Below, in pieces: positions 39,605-47,405 of a DNA stretch of 47,641 nt (positions within the stretch are counted from its first letter, which is position 1; each line of letters begins with the position of its first letter). The notes below the pieces were generated by a model. That model saw only the letters and a program-made list of their open reading frames with translations, was not told the DNA's origin and did no database searches. Source of the stretch: an uncultured Clostridia bacterium (lineage in GTDB: Bacteria; Bacillota; Clostridia; Oscillospirales; Acutalibacteraceae); contig CALAEV010000031.1 of assembly GCA_937892525.1 (NCBI GenBank), positions 1-47,641 of the forward strand, in the 5' to 3' direction. A program made the position numbers and the translations under genes.

Positions 39605-40804
39605 TCAGTTACTTACTAATGCAAGTGCTTTTTGGTATTGTGGGTCATTTGCAAGATTAAGCATTGGAAGTCTTGAGTTTTGTTCTGCTGTAAGTTCAAC
39701 CTTATAGTCAGGTTCAACACCTACACCATTAAAACTTTCACTCTTATAAGGAATAATCTTTGCAACTGTAAGTGCTACTGCACTACCATCGCTCAGCTCA
39801 AACACCTTTTGCATTGTACCATTTCCGGCAGTTTTTGTGCCTACAAGCTGTGCGATTCCAAAGTCACGCAAGTCACAAGCAAAAAGTTCTGCAGCACCTG
39901 AAGTATTACCATTTACAAGTATAGACATAGCAAAACTTCTGCTATCTGAATCTGACGTAAAGGTTTCAACTGTTTTACCGTCTTTATCAACTGCAGTTGC
40001 CAATGCACCTGTACCTTCAGTTGCAACAGGAGCGATAATATCAATACACTTAACTACGTTTCTGATAAGTCCTGTGTTTGTATTACGCACATCAAAGACA
40101 ATGCCTGTTACAGAGTTTTTACTCATATAATCAAGAGCGTCTTCAAGTTGGTCAGCAGTTGTGCTGTAAAATGAAGTAATCTTAATATAGCCGACTTTAT
40201 CGGTAACGCTGTAATAAACTGACTGTGCAGAATAACCACGAGCAACAGAAACTGTTTTTTCAGTATCGCCTCGCTTGAATGTTACCTGAACATTAGTAAG
40301 TTTTTCACCATCAAGTTTTTTAATAAGCTCTTCATAATTTGAAGGTGTTACCTTAACGGAGTCAACAGCAGTAATAACATCGCCTTTCTGTATTCCCTGA
40401 ACTTGTGCAGGAGATTTTGCAGAAACTTCTGAAACATAAATGTTATTATTCTGACTGTCATAAACTGCGATAATACCGATGCCACCTTTATTACCTTTAT
40501 CTTCGTCAAGGTAATCAGCATACTCTGTTGCAGTCATATAGTAACTGTAACGGTCACCTATGCCCTCAACAAAGCCGTCGGACATCATAGTATTAAGGAA
40601 ATTTTCATTTAACTCGCCAAAGTAGTTTTCACGGACTAAATCGTCAATTTCTGATACTGTTGAATAAAGGTTTGAACGGTCGGCAACATCTTTGATAATT
40701 CCGTTATAAATTTGCAATGAGAATGTCATTGTAAGCGTAACTGCTAACGCAACTGACAAAAAAATCAAAGAAAGTGCTAAACCTAATGATATTTTTTTAT
40801 TCAA
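39605..40804 (-). CDS. S41-family (CtpA-like) PDZ peptidase, possibly catalytically altered
   Basis: A 399-residue membrane-anchored protein: signal anchor about 6-28, PDZ domain about 108-190 (GGIGIIAVYD, SPAQVQGIQKGDVITAV), then the S41 protease domain (VGYIKITSFYS, GIVFDVRNT, VNGNTSGAAELFACDLRDFG, VGTKTAGNGTMQ). The serine of the SGAAE motif is present. The catalytic lysine, normally in an FGKG motif of carboxy-terminal proteases, appears replaced by asparagine (AGNG), so activity is in doubt. It is the last gene of the ftsEX operon. The start is TTG at 40804, with AAGGA nine bases upstream. Confidence 0.85.
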   Translation of the reverse strand: MNKKISLGLALSLIFLSVALAVTLTMTFSLQIYNGIIKDVADRSNLYSTVSEIDDLVRENYFGELNENFLNTMMSDGFVEGIGDRYSYYMTATEYADYLDEDKGNKGGIGIIAVYDSQNNNIYVSEVSAKSPAQVQGIQKGDVITAVDSVKVTPSNYEELIKKLDGEKLTNVQVTFKRGDTEKTVSVARGYSAQSVYYSVTDKVGYIKITSFYSTTADQLEDALDYMSKNSVTGIVFDVRNTNTGLIRNVVKCIDIIAPVATEGTGALATAVDKDGKTVETFTSDSDSRSFAMSILVNGNTSGAAELFACDLRDFGIAQLVGTKTAGNGTMQKVFELSDGSAVALTVAKIIPYKSESFNGVGVEPDYKVELTAEQNSRLPMLNLANDPQYQKALALVSN

Positions 40805-40841
40805 AGGACATCATCCTTTACTTTGTTTTATTACCACATAC

Positions 40842-42200
40842 TTAAACGAGTGGTGATGGGAGATATTTTTCAGGATTTACAGGGCTACCGTTGAGGAGCA
40901 TCTGGAAATGAAGATGTGAGCCTGCAACAGGGTTTGAACTTGTAGGTCTTGGATAAACTGCTGTGCCTGTATTACCAACAAGAGCAATAACATCACCCTG
41001 ATTTACGCGCTGACCTGCCGATACATAACGGACGCGACAGTGAGCGTAAAGTGTTCTCATACCGTTACCGTGGTCAATGATAATAACATTACCACCTGTT
41101 GTCTGTGAATATGATTGAACAACTGTACCTGAAGCAACAGCATAAATCTTTGCACCATTTGTAGTGTGATATGTTTTACCATTTGTAAACACACGGTTTG
41201 CAGGAGCACAGAAGTCAACTGATTTTGAACCACGAGAGCTATGCTGTGCGTAAGTTGCTGAATAATAAACTGATTTATCCTGAATAGGACTTATGTAACC
41301 TTTTGAAGAACGACGGAAATTGTGATTGCCACCACTACTTACATAACCGTCACCGGTTGAGCCTGAATTACCTGCATCAGCCTGCATCTGTTTTTCCCAT
41401 TCTCTGAACTCTGCTTCTGCCTTAGCTTTTTGCTTTTCACCATAAGCTTGGTTATTCTGATATTTTTCAAGAAGGTCGTTTTGCTTGTTAATATTAGAAG
41501 TCAGTTTGCTTTCATCTTTCTGAAGCACTGCCATTTCTTTATCAAGAACTGCTTTTTCAGCTTCAACTTCTTTTTTATCTGCCTCAACCTTAGCCTTGCT
41601 TTCTTCAATTTCTGTGCGTTTTGCAGTTAAATCTTCAAGCATTTCATTAAGTTCCTTAATTTTCGCTTCAAGTCCTTCAACTACTTCGTTATCATGTTTT
41701 GCAATCTGACGAAGAAGTTCGCTTCGAGTAAGGAAATCTTCAAAGCTTGTTGCACTTAAAAACACTTCAAGCTCACTTGTTTCACCAGCCATATATGAGG
41801 CACAAAGACGCTCGCCGAGAACCTCATAGGTTTCGTCAATCTTTTTATTCTGTTCCTCTGTCTGTGTTTCGATTTTTGTAATTTCGTTACCAAGTTCTGT
41901 TATGCGTTTTTGAAGAGATGCAATCTGTGCATTAAGTTCATTGACTTTAACTCTTAAGGGATAAATTTCTTTCTCTTTTGCTGCAATCTTTGAACTTATA
42001 GCATCATTCTGTTCGTCAAGGGCGTCAAGAAGCTTTTGCACATCTTCTTCCCCTGCTTCATTTTTTGAGATATAGTCTTCCCAATAATCAATTCTATCTT
42101 GAAAATCTGACTCTTTTGTAGCAGACACAGGGAATGAAACTGAAGTCACAAGTAAAACAAACGCAAACACAAATGAAAGGATTTTTTTACTATTCTTCAC
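40842..42200 (-). CDS. EnvC-like coiled-coil M23 (LytM) protein, partner of FtsEX
   Basis: A 452-residue secreted protein: signal peptide about 5-27, long coiled coil about 30-270, a Ser/Gly linker, then an M23/LytM domain from about 330. In the domain HLHF and YAHC are present, but the first zinc ligand is missing: the usual HxxxD reads SKSVD. EnvC itself has a degenerate LytM domain and activates amidases instead of cutting wall. The coiled coil, operon position right after ftsX and the overlap with it make it the likely extracellular partner of FtsEX. GTG start at 42200. Confidence 0.85.
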   Translation of the reverse strand: MKNSKKILSFVFAFVLLVTSVSFPVSATKESDFQDRIDYWEDYISKNEAGEEDVQKLLDALDEQNDAISSKIAAKEKEIYPLRVKVNELNAQIASLQKRITELGNEITKIETQTEEQNKKIDETYEVLGERLCASYMAGETSELEVFLSATSFEDFLTRSELLRQIAKHDNEVVEGLEAKIKELNEMLEDLTAKRTEIEESKAKVEADKKEVEAEKAVLDKEMAVLQKDESKLTSNINKQNDLLEKYQNNQAYGEKQKAKAEAEFREWEKQMQADAGNSGSTGDGYVSSGGNHNFRRSSKGYISPIQDKSVYYSATYAQHSSRGSKSVDFCAPANRVFTNGKTYHTTNGAKIYAVASGTVVQSYSQTTGGNVIIIDHGNGMRTLYAHCRVRYVSAGQRVNQGDVIALVGNTGTAVYPRPTSSNPVAGSHLHFQMLLNGSPVNPEKYLPSPLV

Positions 42201-43098
42201 TTACAACACTCCCCTGTTCTTTAAGATATTTGCCCATTGAAATAAGGCTACCAAATGAACCGGTGAAAATACCCACAGCCATAAATGCTAATAATATGTA
42301 ACCTGCGTAACTGCCAAATGCAACAGGTGTGAATATTGCGAGAACATCGCTGAATACATAAACCATACCCTGATAGAGACCTGCTAATACACCAAAGGAC
42401 ACAAGCCCTGCAATAACACCCAAAAGCATACCCTCAATCATAAATGGCCAACGAATAAACCAGTTTGTAGCACCAACTGCTTTCATAATGCTGATTTCAA
42501 GTTTTCGTGAGAACATTGTAATACGGATTGTGTTAGAAATAATAAACAATGAAACGATAAACAACAATGAAACCATACCGATTATAACTGCTGTAACACC
42601 TTTTCGAATACCGATAAGTTTATCGGCAACATCACTGTTTTCGCGAACAGTATCAACAAAGTCTAATTTCTTAATACCATCAACAGTTGCTCTGAACTGA
42701 GTTAAATCTTTTATCGTAACTTTATAAGCGTCTGGAAGTGGATTTTCAGTAAGTCCTTCAAGAAGTGCTGCATCGTCACCCATTGCAAGTTTTTGGGCTT
42801 CAAAAGCATCTTCTTTCGGTACAAAAATGCAATCCGAAATGTTATTCATAGTTTTAAGCTGATTACCAATCTGTGAGGTTTGTTCATCAGTTGCTGCTTT
42901 ATCAACATAAACCATAACAACATTTTGACGCTCAATAGTATCAAGCAACGCGTCAATGTTAAAGAAAATCATAGCACCAAGCCCTATAATTACAAGACAC
43001 GCCATAAGAACTGAAACTGACGCCAATGACATAAGACGATTTACCCAAACATTACGGAAGCCTTCTTTTGTAAGATACTTTAAACTTGCACCTTTCAT
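42190..43098 (-). CDS. ftsX: Cell-division ABC-like permease FtsX
   Basis: A 302-residue protein with four transmembrane segments (about 22-47, 168-192, 222-245, 262-285) and a large extracellular loop between the first two, plus the FtsX permease core (ISIMKAVGATNWFIRWPFMIEGMLLGVIAGLVSF). With FtsE it transmits a signal across the membrane to a cell-wall hydrolase or its activator. The ATG overlaps the ftsE stop (ATGA). Confidence 0.93.
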   Translation of the reverse strand: MKGASLKYLTKEGFRNVWVNRLMSLASVSVLMACLVIIGLGAMIFFNIDALLDTIERQNVVMVYVDKAATDEQTSQIGNQLKTMNNISDCIFVPKEDAFEAQKLAMGDDAALLEGLTENPLPDAYKVTIKDLTQFRATVDGIKKLDFVDTVRENSDVADKLIGIRKGVTAVIIGMVSLLFIVSLFIISNTIRITMFSRKLEISIMKAVGATNWFIRWPFMIEGMLLGVIAGLVSFGVLAGLYQGMVYVFSDVLAIFTPVAFGSYAGYILLAFMAVGIFTGSFGSLISMGKYLKEQGSVVSEE

Positions 43099-44060
43099 TG
43101 CTCGTCACCTCCGTTTTCACTGCCAAGATATTTTGAATAATCAACACCATCAGTAGTTAAATCATCACTATCAATGCCGTAATTCTTCATAAAATCTTCA
43201 AGCTCTTTATCAACATTTGGTTGTTCATAATATGTTTTGTTAACTTCTTCAATTATTTCAGGTGATTTTACTTCTTCACGAAGTTTCTCTACATTCTCCT
43301 GAATTTCTTGTTCAGCAGCAAGCATCATTTCTTCTTTTGTTTCAGGCTTGTTTTCTGTTTCAGTAATAGGTGCTGTTTCAACAACCGTTTTCTGTTTTGC
43401 ACCTGTATCTGACACAACTTGTCCCTGATTAATTGTAATTACACGATGGTTAAAACGACGTACTAATTCGTGCTCATGAGTAACCATAACTACTGTTGTA
43501 CCATTATTGTTGATGTGGTTGAGCAAATCAACAATTTCATAAGACATTTCAGGGTCAATGTTACCTGTAGGCTCGTCAGCAATAATAACACCTGCATTAT
43601 TTACAAGTGCACGAGCTAATGCAACTCTCTGCTGTTCACCACCTGAAAGCTGTGTTGGTAATTGTCTTGCCTTTGATGTAAGACCAACAAGGCTTAACAC
43701 ATAAGGCACTCTTTTTCTAATTTCTTTTTCTTTAGCACCGATTACACGCATAGCAAATGCGACATTATCGAAAACTGTCATATTAGGAATAAGACGGAAA
43801 TCCTGGAAAACAATACCCATTGTTCTACGGAATTTTGGAATTTCACGCTTTTTAATTTTGTTAAGATTATAATTATTTACAATTATGCTGCCGTGGTCTG
43901 CCACCTGTTCACGCATAATGATTTTAAGAAATGTACTTTTACCTGCACCAGATGAACCAACAATGAAAACAAACTCGCCATCATTGATTGTAATAGATAC
44001 ATCACGAAGTGCAGCAGTACCATTATCATATGTTTTTGAAACATTTTTGAATTCAATCAC
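43095..44060 (-). CDS. ftsE: Cell-division ATPase FtsE with acidic C-terminal extension
   Basis: A 321-residue ABC ATPase: Walker A GSSGAGKST, signature LSGGEQQRVALARAL, Walker B GVIIADEPTGN, His loop VVMVTHEHELV. The core (first 228 residues) is standard FtsE. About 95 acidic residues follow (ETENKPETKEEMMLAAEQEIQENVEKLREEVKSPE), an extension not present in most FtsE proteins; it may contact the division ring. GTG at 44060 is the likely start (AAGGTG six bases upstream; MIEFKNVSKTY); the longer in-frame reading to 44111 is not family-like. Confidence 0.93.
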   Translation of the reverse strand: MIEFKNVSKTYDNGTAALRDVSITINDGEFVFIVGSSGAGKSTFLKIIMREQVADHGSIIVNNYNLNKIKKREIPKFRRTMGIVFQDFRLIPNMTVFDNVAFAMRVIGAKEKEIRKRVPYVLSLVGLTSKARQLPTQLSGGEQQRVALARALVNNAGVIIADEPTGNIDPEMSYEIVDLLNHINNNGTTVVMVTHEHELVRRFNHRVITINQGQVVSDTGAKQKTVVETAPITETENKPETKEEMMLAAEQEIQENVEKLREEVKSPEIIEEVNKTYYEQPNVDKELEDFMKNYGIDSDDLTTDGVDYSKYLGSENGGDEQ

Positions 44061-44145
44061 AATATGCACCTTATCCTTTGTATATTTTAACTTCTTTTTA
44101 ACTGTTTTCACCCACAGTTACACATTATAACTAATAGTTGCATAC

Positions 44146-44154
44146 ATTATACCA
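44146..44154 (-). promoter_or_regulatory. Extended -10 promoter of the ftsEX operon
   Basis: TGGTATAAT (TGnTATAAT) on the minus strand, 44154-44146, about 80 bases before the ftsE start. No good -35 box is visible at the usual distance, which the extended -10 can compensate. Confidence 0.6.
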
Positions 44155-44173
44155 CAAAATATTGTGTTTGTGG
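44152..44173. promoter_or_regulatory. Palindrome overlapping the ftsEX promoter, candidate operator
   Basis: Perfect 7-bp arms 44152-44158 and 44167-44173 with 8 bases between, overlapping the extended -10. A repressor site is plausible; a hairpin is less so, as it lies before the transcription start. Confidence 0.45.
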
Positions 44174-44261
44174 GGATTTTTAAGAAAATTTAACATTTAT
44201 CGTTGATTTGCATAAAAAAAGGATTATTAAATATGCAAGATTAACAAATGAAATAAAAATA

Positions 44262-44281
44262 ACGGGGGTCAAAACCCCCGT
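44262..44281 (-). terminator. Intrinsic terminator after the PucR/CdaR-type gene
   Basis: Perfect 8-bp GC-rich stem (44262-44269 with 44274-44281), 4-nt loop, followed on the minus strand by a T-rich tail (TTATTTTTATTT). It lies 11 bases after the stop codon. Confidence 0.9.
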
Positions 44282-44291
44282 ATTGTCATTT

Positions 44292-45377
44292 TTAGTATTT
44301 TATTGGATTTGCATCAAGATATTTCTTAACCATCAATGCTACTTTAAATACGATTGCGTCATCAAATTCTCTTAAATCAAGGCCTGTAAGCTTTTTGATT
44401 TTTTCAAGACGATAAACGAGTGTATTTCTGTGAACAAAAAGTTTTCTTGATGTTTCAGAAACATTCAAATTGTTTTCAAAGAATTTTTGAATTGTGAAAA
44501 GTGTTTCTTGGTCAAGACTATCAATTGAGCCACGTTTGAAAATTTCACGAAGGAACATTTCGCAAAGTGTTGTAGGAAGCTGATAAATAAGTCTTGCAAT
44601 ACCAAGATTATCATAAGTTACGATTGTTTTTTCAGTATCAAACACCTTGCCTACTTCAAGAGAAACCTGTGCTTCACGGAATGAGCGAGCCAAATCTTTA
44701 ATACTGTCAACTGCAGTACCAATACCAACAAGAACGTGAGTATAGTACTCTGTTCCTAATGAATCAGCAATTGAACGGGCAAGCTTTTCAAGGTCTTTTG
44801 TATCAACATTATTCTTAACTTCTTTAACAAGAACAATATCTGTTTCGTTGATATTTACGACGAAATCCTTTGTTTTATCTGGGAACAAGTCCTGAATAAC
44901 ATCAAAAACAGACACGTCATTCTTTTCGGCAATTCTGATAAGAAGAACAACACGTGTAACATCGTTATTAAAATGAAGTTCACGAGCTTTAATATAAATA
45001 TCACCAGGCAAGATATTATCAAGGATTACATTCTTAATAAAGTTACCTCTGTCATATTTTTCATCATAATACTGCTTGATTGTTGAAAGAGAAACTGCAA
45101 TAACAGAAACATATCTGTTTGCAACTTCATCATCACCCTCAACAAAAACTGCATATTCAGGGTGCATATGAGCACCAAATACTTTGTAAGTATAACCATC
45201 AGCAACAGTAACATCAGCTGCTGCGAATACTTCTGAAACAGCGTGAGTCTGAATCTCACCTATTCTGCCAAGTTCACTACAAGAAATAACAGTACCTGTT
45301 TCATCAATAACGCCGAAAGTTCTGTCAATAACATCATCCATTTGATGAACTATTCCTTGAAATAATCTGTTGGACAT
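44292..45377 (-). CDS. PucR/CdaR-family transcriptional regulator
   Basis: A 361-residue regulator. The C-terminal 65 residues are the PucR-type HTH: LFTIQKFFENNLNVSETSRKLFVHRNTLVYRLEKIKKLTGLDLREFDDAI. The N-terminal part (about 1-110) resembles a sugar-diacid/ligand-sensing domain, followed by a GGDEF-like central region. Members activate or repress purine, diacid or amino-acid metabolism genes; the ligand here is unknown. RBS GGGGG. It has a strong promoter (45444-45472), and an inverted repeat (ACGCA motif) overlaps the -35 box, suggesting autoregulation. Confidence 0.88.
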   Translation of the reverse strand: MSNRLFQGIVHQMDDVIDRTFGVIDETGTVISCSELGRIGEIQTHAVSEVFAAADVTVADGYTYKVFGAHMHPEYAVFVEGDDEVANRYVSVIAVSLSTIKQYYDEKYDRGNFIKNVILDNILPGDIYIKARELHFNNDVTRVVLLIRIAEKNDVSVFDVIQDLFPDKTKDFVVNINETDIVLVKEVKNNVDTKDLEKLARSIADSLGTEYYTHVLVGIGTAVDSIKDLARSFREAQVSLEVGKVFDTEKTIVTYDNLGIARLIYQLPTTLCEMFLREIFKRGSIDSLDQETLFTIQKFFENNLNVSETSRKLFVHRNTLVYRLEKIKKLTGLDLREFDDAIVFKVALMVKKYLDANPIKY

Positions 45378-45388
45378 ATTTTATACCC

Positions 45389-45469
45389 CCAAAACGCATA
45401 TACGAAAAACACATTATGCAATTTCACAATTAGAACACTATGTATTTTACACAATAAAATGCGTTTTGG
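45389..45469. promoter_or_regulatory. Paired inverted repeat and ACGCAT motifs around the regulator's promoter
   Basis: 10-bp arms 45389-45398 and 45460-45469 are exact reverse complements, 61 bases apart; the second overlaps the -35 box and the first lies just before the ribosome-binding site. Two more ACGCATTT copies stand in tandem at 45544-45551 and 45554-45561 upstream. Probable binding sites of the PucR/CdaR protein itself. Confidence 0.5.
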
Positions 45470-45472
45470 CAA
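45444..45472 (-). promoter_or_regulatory. Promoter of the PucR/CdaR-type gene
   Basis: TTGCCA (45472-45467) and TAAAAT (45449-45444) on the minus strand with 17 bases between. The leader is about 60 bases. Confidence 0.75.
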
Positions 45473-45599
45473 GTGATTTTTTTATATTTTTTGATTTTTT
45501 TCAAACATTTTGCCCAAAAATTGACGGATTTTTTGGTTAATCTACGCATTTCCACGCATTTTTTGCTTAATTTTTTATTGTATAAATTGACCAAACAAT

Positions 45600-46313
45600 T
45601 TATGATTTTTGCACCTTTATAAGCTCCTCAGGTGTAATTTCACGACATTCACCCGGTTTTAATTGAGGGTCAAGTTCTAAATCCCCCATTTTTGAACGAT
45701 GAAGCTCAACAACTTTATTGCCAGTAGCAGCAAACATTCTTTTTACCTGATGATACTTACCCTCACAAATCATAATTTTGATAAGAGGGGTTTCGGTATT
45801 CTCTAATATTTCTACTTTTGCTTCTTTAAGGGTTGTCCCATCAGAAAGGGTTATCCCCTTTTCAAGTGTTTCAATGTCACCTTGGGTAAGTTCGTGCTGC
45901 AGTCTTGCAAGATAAGTTTTGAAAATATGATTTTTAGGTGACAATATTTTATGAGCAAAATCACCGTCGTCAGTTATAAGTACAAAGCCTGTTGTATCTT
46001 TATCAAGACGACCTGCAGGGAACAAGCCTTTACGATATAATTCGTCAGGCACTAAATCAACAACTGTTTCATCATTTTCACTGTCACTTGCAGAAATTAC
46101 ACCTTGTGGTTTGTTCATCATAATATAAATATGCTTTTTAAGGGTAATCTGCTCACCATCGATTGCAACAGTATCAATATTCAAGTCCACTTTAACAGCG
46201 CTGTCACGCACAACAGTACCATTAAGTGTTACTCTGCCTTTTTTAATAATCTCTTTTACATCACGACGAGATAGTGTGCCTTGTGATGCTAAAATTTTAT
46301 CAAGTCTTTCCAT
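45600..46313 (-). CDS. rsuA: RsuA-family 16S rRNA pseudouridine synthase
   Basis: A 237-residue enzyme with an N-terminal S4 RNA-binding domain (RLDKILASQGTLSRRDVKEIIKKGRVTLNG) and a RluB/RsuA-type catalytic domain with the aspartate motif GRLDKDTTGFVLIT (D102-D105 region), followed by KTYLARL and EGKYHQVKRMFAATGNKVVELHRSKMG. It converts a uridine of 16S rRNA (U516 in E. coli RsuA) to pseudouridine. Full length, motifs intact. It lies 14 bases after the DUF4830-like gene. Confidence 0.93.
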   Translation of the reverse strand: MERLDKILASQGTLSRRDVKEIIKKGRVTLNGTVVRDSAVKVDLNIDTVAIDGEQITLKKHIYIMMNKPQGVISASDSENDETVVDLVPDELYRKGLFPAGRLDKDTTGFVLITDDGDFAHKILSPKNHIFKTYLARLQHELTQGDIETLEKGITLSDGTTLKEAKVEILENTETPLIKIMICEGKYHQVKRMFAATGNKVVELHRSKMGDLELDPQLKPGECREITPEELIKVQKS

Positions 46314-46327
46314 TGTTTTTCTTCCAC

Positions 46328-46795
46328 TTACGGCATTGGAAAACCGTGCATAAATCCATCTAACTCAACAGAGCAGACATCACCACCGATTACAAGTCCA
46401 TCATAAACTAAAATATTGGTGTGAATGCAATCTTTGTTTTCGTAGCCTTTATAGTTTTTAATTTTATAAGTCCAGCGTTTCACACGCATACCTGCATAAA
46501 CCGTAAGGTCAAATCCTTGTGCTTTTTGGATTTCATTATAGGCGTTATAAGTATCATCAAACTCTGACGGAATAATCACTTCTTGCACCTCAACAGGTTC
46601 TTCGTCAATCTCCCAACCGTATTGAGAAAGAAACGCCATTCGCTCATCATGGGTAGCTGCTTTTATGCTCATACCACTTTTACCTGTTTCTTTACTATCT
46701 TGTGACAGAACAGCCAATGAAATTACCGTTATTATAACAAAAAGCACCAAAAACGCAATTTTTATATGCTTTGACTTTATTGAATAAACAAACAT
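46328..46795 (-). CDS. DUF4830-like membrane-anchored protein
   Basis: A 155-residue protein with an N-terminal transmembrane helix (about 10-32) and an extracytoplasmic domain (ATHDERMAFLSQYGWEIDEEPVEVQEVIIPSEFDDTYNAYNEIQKAQGFDL), a pattern shared with the DUF4830 family; no function known to me. ATG at 46795 after GAGGTG (seven bases); a longer frame to 46816 runs through a hairpin. Its ribosome-binding site lies in the 3' arm of that hairpin (46801-46846), which also follows the coiled-coil gene upstream. Confidence 0.75.
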   Translation of the reverse strand: MFVYSIKSKHIKIAFLVLFVIITVISLAVLSQDSKETGKSGMSIKAATHDERMAFLSQYGWEIDEEPVEVQEVIIPSEFDDTYNAYNEIQKAQGFDLTVYAGMRVKRWTYKIKNYKGYENKDCIHTNILVYDGLVIGGDVCSVELDGFMHGFPMP

Positions 46796-46800
46796 AGATA

Positions 46801-46846
46801 AACACCTCGAACACAATTTATATAAATAAATATGCGGCGAGGTGTT
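46801..46846. terminator. Long hairpin after the coiled-coil gene, covering the next ribosome-binding site
   Basis: Perfect 9-bp arms 46801-46809 and 46838-46846 with a 28-nt AT-rich loop; TTTATC follows on the minus strand. It could end the coiled-coil gene's message weakly. The GAGGTG ribosome-binding site of the next gene (46808-46803) is inside the 3' arm. Confidence 0.6.
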
Positions 46847-46868
46847 AAATTATCATATTAATATTAAA

Positions 46869-47405
46869 TTATTCGTTACCTTTTCTAGTCTGTGACGCTG
46901 CTGCACGAAGATGCTGACGAGCACGACGAATTTCGTTAACTGAGTTTGTAAGAGTTTCGTCAGCTACTGCTACGATATTCTCAACATATTCGCTTGCGCT
47001 TGTACGCATTTCCATAGACCAGTTTCTAGCCTGCTCTGTAAGTTCAGTTGCAGATGCTCTTGCCTGTTCAACAATTTCATTTGCAGTTTGTCTTGCCTGT
47101 TGAAGAATTTCTGCTGCCTGAGCTTCAGCACCACGAGTAATTTCATCCTCTGAAATAATTTCTTTTGCGCGAAGATGTGCTTTTTCAATGATTTTGTCAG
47201 CACTATCTTGTGCACCTGCAAGAATTTCTTTTCTTTCAGAAGCAATCTTTCTTGCCTGCATAAGTTCATCAGGCATATTGAGTCTAATGTCTTCAATAGC
47301 TGTTTTAATAGCCTGAGCATCAACAAGAAGATTTGATGTAAACGGAACTGTTTTACCTTCTTCAAGTATGGTTTCGATTTCTTCAAGTAAGTTTTCTATT
47401 GTCAT
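46869..47405 (-). CDS. Coiled-coil protein downstream of coaD
   Basis: A 178-residue protein, Ala/Glu/Gln-rich and predicted as long helical coiled coil throughout (QARKIASERKEILAGAQDSADKIIEKAHLRAKEIISEDE), similar in look to V-type ATPase subunit H/E-like or DivIVA-like proteins. Genes of this kind directly follow coaD in many Clostridia; their role is unknown. It overlaps coaD by four bases (ATGA). Confidence 0.8.
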   Translation of the reverse strand: MTIENLLEEIETILEEGKTVPFTSNLLVDAQAIKTAIEDIRLNMPDELMQARKIASERKEILAGAQDSADKIIEKAHLRAKEIISEDEITRGAEAQAAEILQQARQTANEIVEQARASATELTEQARNWSMEMRTSASEYVENIVAVADETLTNSVNEIRRARQHLRAAASQTRKGNE

